NCBI RefSeq assembly: GCF_001423525.1
Contig: NZ_LMOI01000018.1
Coordinates: forward strand, 445,435-509,434
Direction of reading: 5' to 3'
DNA length: 64,000 nt
From: Arthrobacter sp. Leaf137
GTDB taxonomy: Bacteria > Actinomycetota > Actinomycetes > Actinomycetales > Micrococcaceae
Numbering within the stretch: position 1 is the stretch's first letter; each line of letters begins with the position of its first letter. The notes beneath the pieces are model-generated. The model saw only the letters and a program-made list of their open reading frames with translations, was not told where the DNA came from and ran no database searches. Positions 60,433 through 64,000 of the stretch are shown piece by piece. The translations under genes and the position numbers were made by a program.

Positions 60433-61023
60433 GTGCCGAAGATTGTTGACCACGACGAGCGGCGCCTGGAGTTGGTGGATGCCACCTGGCGGATCATCGC
60501 CAGGCAGGGCATGGAAGGCGCCACCATGCGGGAAATCGCACTGGAGGCCGGCTTCGCGAACGGAGCCCTGAAACCCTATTTCCCCACCAAGGACACACTC
60601 CTGGAGTTCGCCTTCGGGCACGTGTTCAACCGCACCAACCGTCGCATTGCGGAGGTCACCGGGGGCAGGTCCGGCCTCGACGCCCTCCAGGCCTTCTGCC
60701 TCGAGGTCCTCCCGCTGGACGAGGAACGTGTCAACGAGGCCCGCATCGTGATCCCGTTCTGGCAGAAGGCGGTCACCGATTCCGGGAAGGCGGAAATCCA
60801 CCGGCAGTCCATGGAGGAATGGGTGGAGACCATCCGGCGCTACCTCGCGGAGGCGCGTAAGAGCGGCGACGTGCGTGCCGCCGTCGACGATTCCCTCCTG
60901 GCCCGCCAGCTCCTGAACATGCTGCTCGGCGCTCAGATCGAGGCCGCACTCGCCCCGCCGGACCGCATGGAGTTCGGCCACGCCGCGCAGCTGGAAGGCT
61001 ATCTGGCCCTGCTGCGCTGCTGA
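60433..61023 (+). CDS. TetR/AcrR-family transcriptional regulator, divergent from the amine oxidase
   Basis: 196 aa from the GTG at 60433. The helix-turn-helix is at residues ~8-55 (HDERRLELVDATWRIIARQGMEGATMREIALEAGFANGALKPYFPTKDTLLEFAF); the rest is an all-helical ligand domain with YLAEARKSGDVRAAVDDSLLARQLLNMLLGAQIEAAL near the end, as in BetI-like TetRs. Likely binds the palindrome at 60349-60376 and represses the oxidase and itself until an amine or its product is present. Confidence 0.93.
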   Translation: MPKIVDHDERRLELVDATWRIIARQGMEGATMREIALEAGFANGALKPYFPTKDTLLEFAFGHVFNRTNRRIAEVTGGRSGLDALQAFCLEVLPLDEERVNEARIVIPFWQKAVTDSGKAEIHRQSMEEWVETIRRYLAEARKSGDVRAAVDDSLLARQLLNMLLGAQIEAALAPPDRMEFGHAAQLEGYLALLRC

Positions 61024-61157
61024 ACCGCGCCACAGCCACCCCCGGCAGCGCCGGGAAACGCAGCCAGACAGTGCCGCAGCCGGGACGCTGCAAGGGCCCC
61101 TACCCTAATCCTGTGAGTTTGCCTTAAACCCGCCGGGAAAGGGACGCGGGAAACTAA

Positions 61158-61167
61158 AAGCATGCTT
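61158..61167. promoter_or_regulatory. AAGCATGCTT palindrome upstream of csbD
   Basis: A perfect 10-bp palindrome (within CTAAA-AGCATGCT-TAG) lies 59 bp before the CsbD start, in an AT-rich patch. Position suits a promoter or stress-regulator site. The short length makes it weak evidence alone. Confidence 0.3.
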
Positions 61168-61226
61168 AGTATTGAGGGTCAGGTTCCGGGGCTTCCCGGG
61201 GCGGGTACGAACGCAAGGAGCAGCTC

Positions 61227-61403
61227 ATGGGTTTGGACGACAAGATTGATAACGCCGCGGAAAAGCTTGGCGGCAAGGGCAAGGAAGCTGCAGGCCACGC
61301 TTCAGGCGATGAAAGCCTGAAGGCCGAGGGCAAGACCGATCAGGCCAAAGCTGACCTGAAGCAGGCCGGCGAAAAGGTCAAGGACGCCTTCAAGAAGGAT
61401 TAG
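61227..61403 (+). CDS. csbD: CsbD-family stress protein, 58 aa
   Basis: ATG preceded by AAGGAG with 6-nt spacing. The 58-aa, Lys/Ala/Asp/Glu-rich product begins GLDDKIDNAAEKLGGKGKEAAG and repeats the pattern as EGKTDQAKADLKQAGEKVKDAFKKD, the typical CsbD layout of amphipathic repeats. In other bacteria these small proteins rise in general stress and stationary phase; their molecular role is unclear. It is monocistronic, with its own upstream AT-rich promoter region and a terminator hairpin 25 bp downstream. Confidence 0.92.
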   Translation: MGLDDKIDNAAEKLGGKGKEAAGHASGDESLKAEGKTDQAKADLKQAGEKVKDAFKKD

Positions 61404-61427
61404 TCCCAGGCCGGCTCCCGGTACAGC

Positions 61428-61462
61428 AATGGGTGCAGCCCCTCAGGGGGACTGCACCCATT
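61428..61462. terminator. Terminator hairpin after csbD
   Basis: AATGGGTGCAG (61428-61438) pairs with CTGCACCCATT (61452-61462), and CCCC-TCA-GGGG continues the stem inside, giving about 15 base pairs. There is no long T run. It lies between converging units. Confidence 0.75.
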
Positions 61463-61492
61463 CGCATGTCCGGGGCATGCACCTGGCTCCGC

Positions 61493-61962
61493 CTAGCGGA
61501 CGAGGCCCGAGACCAGGTTGATGGTGGTGGCCAGCAGGATGGTTCCCAGGAGGTAGGACAGCAGTGCCCGCCGGAGGACCGCACCGCGGATCGCCCGCGT
61601 TTTGAGGCTCGTGACCGAAACCTGGAAGGTCATGCCCACCGTGAAGGCCAGGTACGCAAAATCCCTGTGGCGGGGAGGTTCCTCCTCGTTGAAATCGACC
61701 CACCCCGGTCCCGGTAGAACATCGAGGCGTACCGCAGGGTGAAGAGGGTGTGCACCAGGAACCAGGACAGGGCGATGCCGCCGAGGGCCATGGCCACCAT
61801 GGCATCTTTGGCGAAGCCCTCCGCCGTGGACGCATCGACGAGGATGAGGCCCACGCCGGCGAAGCTTGCCACGGTTGCGGTCAGGACCAGCGCGTCGGAG
61901 AACACCCGGCCCGGGTCTTCGCGCCGCGCATGGGCGGCGGTGGCCTCCGGCCCGAAGCGCGC
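61493..61962 (-). pseudogene. Decayed DUF1345 membrane protein gene (5' truncated, frameshifted)
   Basis: Two frames are needed to read one DUF1345 protein. From 61962 down to about 61703 one frame gives [37 protein letters not shown] and [22 protein letters not shown]. From about 61700 to the TAG at 61493 the next frame gives [40 protein letters not shown] and [24 protein letters not shown]. One base is missing from a short C/G run near 61700. The family's N-terminal ~70 residues are absent: an in-frame stop lies at 61963-61965 and the sequence turns into a terminator. Truncation plus frameshift argue for a true pseudogene; the frameshift alone could be a sequencing error. Confidence 0.82.
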
Positions 61963-61972
61963 TCAGGGGACG

Positions 61973-62014
61973 GACGACGACGGCACGCGGGAAAGTGCCG
62001 CCGTCGCCTTTTTT
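61973..62014 (+). terminator. Plus-strand terminator without a gene in front of it
   Basis: GACGACGACGGCAC (61973-61986) pairs with GTGCCGCCGTCGCC (61995-62008) with two G-T wobbles, followed by six T. It would stop plus-strand transcription, yet nothing plus-strand lies between csbD's own terminator and it. It abuts the broken 5' end of the DUF1345 remnant and precedes the AraC gene by 105 bp, so it is either a relic of a lost gene or a leader terminator for the AraC gene. Confidence 0.7.
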
Positions 62015-62118
62015 CGCCAAGTGTTGAAAAAAAATTCCAAGGACCCTAACCTGTTGTCACTGTGTTCCACGACACAGTCCCGGGGGAACGTCCGAGTGAC
62101 CACTCGTCAGGAGCAGCC

Positions 62119-63084
62119 ATGCCAGCACCCGTCCGGGCCACGGTCCCCGCAAGCCAGGCCCTCACCGCCAGCATTGCCTCATCGTTCGACCACTGGAAGC
62201 ATCTGGTGGCCGAGTCCTTCGTGCCGCTGGCGGCGGAGACGGCAGACGTTGAGGGTTTCCGCGGACAGCTGCGTTCCAGGGTCCTGGACCGGATGTCCAT
62301 CGTGGAGGTCACGGCCACATCCCACGAAGTCCACCGCACGCCGGCGCTCATTGCCCGGGCCCACGAGCGGTACTTCAAACTGAACCTGCAGCTCGAAGGC
62401 ACCGGCCTGCTGATCCAGGACAACCGGGAGGCGGTCCTCCGCCCCGGCGACCTCGCCATCTACGACACCAACCGGCCCTACACCCTGGCCTTCGAGGACA
62501 CCACACGGATCCTGGTGGTGATGTTCCCGTGCGACGCCCTCGCCCTGCCCACGGATTACGTGGGGCAGCTGGCGGCAGTGCGGATGGCCGGCGATGGCGG
62601 CCTCAGCGGCATCGTGGGGCAGTTCATCCGGCAGCTGTCAGGGAACCTGGACGTCCTCAACGGGCCCAGCGGATCGAGGCTGGCGGCGAACGCCCTGGAC
62701 CTGGTGTCCACCATGCTGCACGCCGAGATGGACATCTCCCCGGACCGGATGAAGCCGCAGGCACTGCTGGCGGTGGCGGTGCGGGAGTACATTGACGCGA
62801 ACCTGTCGGACCCACTGCTCTCGCCGGCCAGCATCGCCGCGGCGCATTTCATTTCCACCCGGCACCTGCACAACGTCTTCCACGAGTCCGGCACCACGGT
62901 GGCCAGCTGGATCCGGACGCAGCGGCTCGAAGGCGCCCGCCGCGACCTCCGGGACCCGCTGCACGCCGGGCTGCCGGTCGGCGCAGTGGCCGCCCGGTGG
63001 GGTTTCCTGGATGCGGCACACTTCAGCCGCACGTTCCGGGATGCGTTTGGCGTGCCGCCGTCGGACTGGCGCCGCGGAACGTAA
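62119..63084 (+). CDS. AraC-family transcriptional activator (FeaR-like)
   Basis: 321 aa from the ATG at 62119 (AGGAG, 6-nt spacing); an upstream GTG at 62062 is in frame. The N-terminal half is the AraC-binding-2 sensor domain (HEVHRTPALIARAHERYFKLNLQLEGTGLLIQDNREAVLRPGDLAIYDTNRPYTLAFED). The C-terminal half has the two AraC helix-turn-helices (LSPASIAAAHFISTRHLHNVFHESGTTVASWIRTQRLEGARRDL, VAARWGFLDAAHFSRTFRDAFGVPPSDWRR). FeaR, which activates an amine oxidase in E. coli, has this architecture. Its nearness to the amine oxidase suggests the same job, though family members also control other genes. It ends 3 bp before the converging gdhA stop. Confidence 0.92.
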   Translation: MPAPVRATVPASQALTASIASSFDHWKHLVAESFVPLAAETADVEGFRGQLRSRVLDRMSIVEVTATSHEVHRTPALIARAHERYFKLNLQLEGTGLLIQDNREAVLRPGDLAIYDTNRPYTLAFEDTTRILVVMFPCDALALPTDYVGQLAAVRMAGDGGLSGIVGQFIRQLSGNLDVLNGPSGSRLAANALDLVSTMLHAEMDISPDRMKPQALLAVAVREYIDANLSDPLLSPASIAAAHFISTRHLHNVFHESGTTVASWIRTQRLEGARRDLRDPLHAGLPVGAVAARWGFLDAAHFSRTFRDAFGVPPSDWRRGT

Positions 63085-63087
63085 CGG

Positions 63088-64000
<913 letters not shown>

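Overview
The window is high-GC, densely coded DNA with frequent 1-4 bp start/stop overlaps and many GTG/TTG starts. It looks like a chromosome segment of an Arthrobacter-type soil actinobacterium (Micrococcaceae). This is inferred from gene style and from a copper amine oxidase whose active-site residues keep the spacing I remember for the Arthrobacter globiformis enzyme. I see no insertion sequence, phage gene, CRISPR array, rRNA or tRNA.

Layout. (1) 1-8405: plant-polysaccharide use. A minus-strand operon (binding protein, two permeases, GH43, start of a beta-galactosidase-like enzyme cut by the window edge) diverges from a GH106 alpha-L-rhamnosidase. (2) 8444-25259: an aromatic catabolic island. 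It holds a DHA2 exporter, a flavin reductase fused to an IclR-like effector domain, a NodD-like LysR, a luciferase-type monooxygenase coupled to a GH3 glycosidase and a TetR regulator, then a tight six-gene operon (extradiol dioxygenase, two FAH hydrolases, cyclase, FAD monooxygenase, amidohydrolase) with a convergent LysR gene. (3) 25681-45489: a surface or exopolysaccharide cluster. It has a processive GT2 synthase, an intact and a degenerate NodB deacetylase, a membrane-anchored GH18-like protein, two paralogous secreted proteins, a UDP-sugar dehydrogenase and epimerase, and three large LuxR/AAA regulators. A 23-bp element recurs ahead of four of its transcription units. (4) 45763-57726: an acidic-oligosaccharide locus. 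DUF2264, a DeoR/LacI-type regulator and a heparinase II/III-like lyase diverge from a dehydrogenase, an ABC importer, a YesL-like protein and GH35. (5) 57853-64000: amine oxidation with TetR and FeaR-like AraC regulators, a CsbD stress protein, a decayed DUF1345 gene and the 3' part of gdhA.

How it works together. Regions 1 and 4 would release and import plant or uronic-acid oligosaccharides. Region 2 could remove a sugar from an aromatic glycoside (GH3, perhaps with the GH106 rhamnosidase) and then hydroxylate and cleave the aglycone. Region 3 builds and modifies an extracellular polymer under dedicated regulators. Region 5 turns primary amines into aldehyde and ammonia beside glutamate dehydrogenase. 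Family assignments come from motifs read in the translations. Substrates are inferences.
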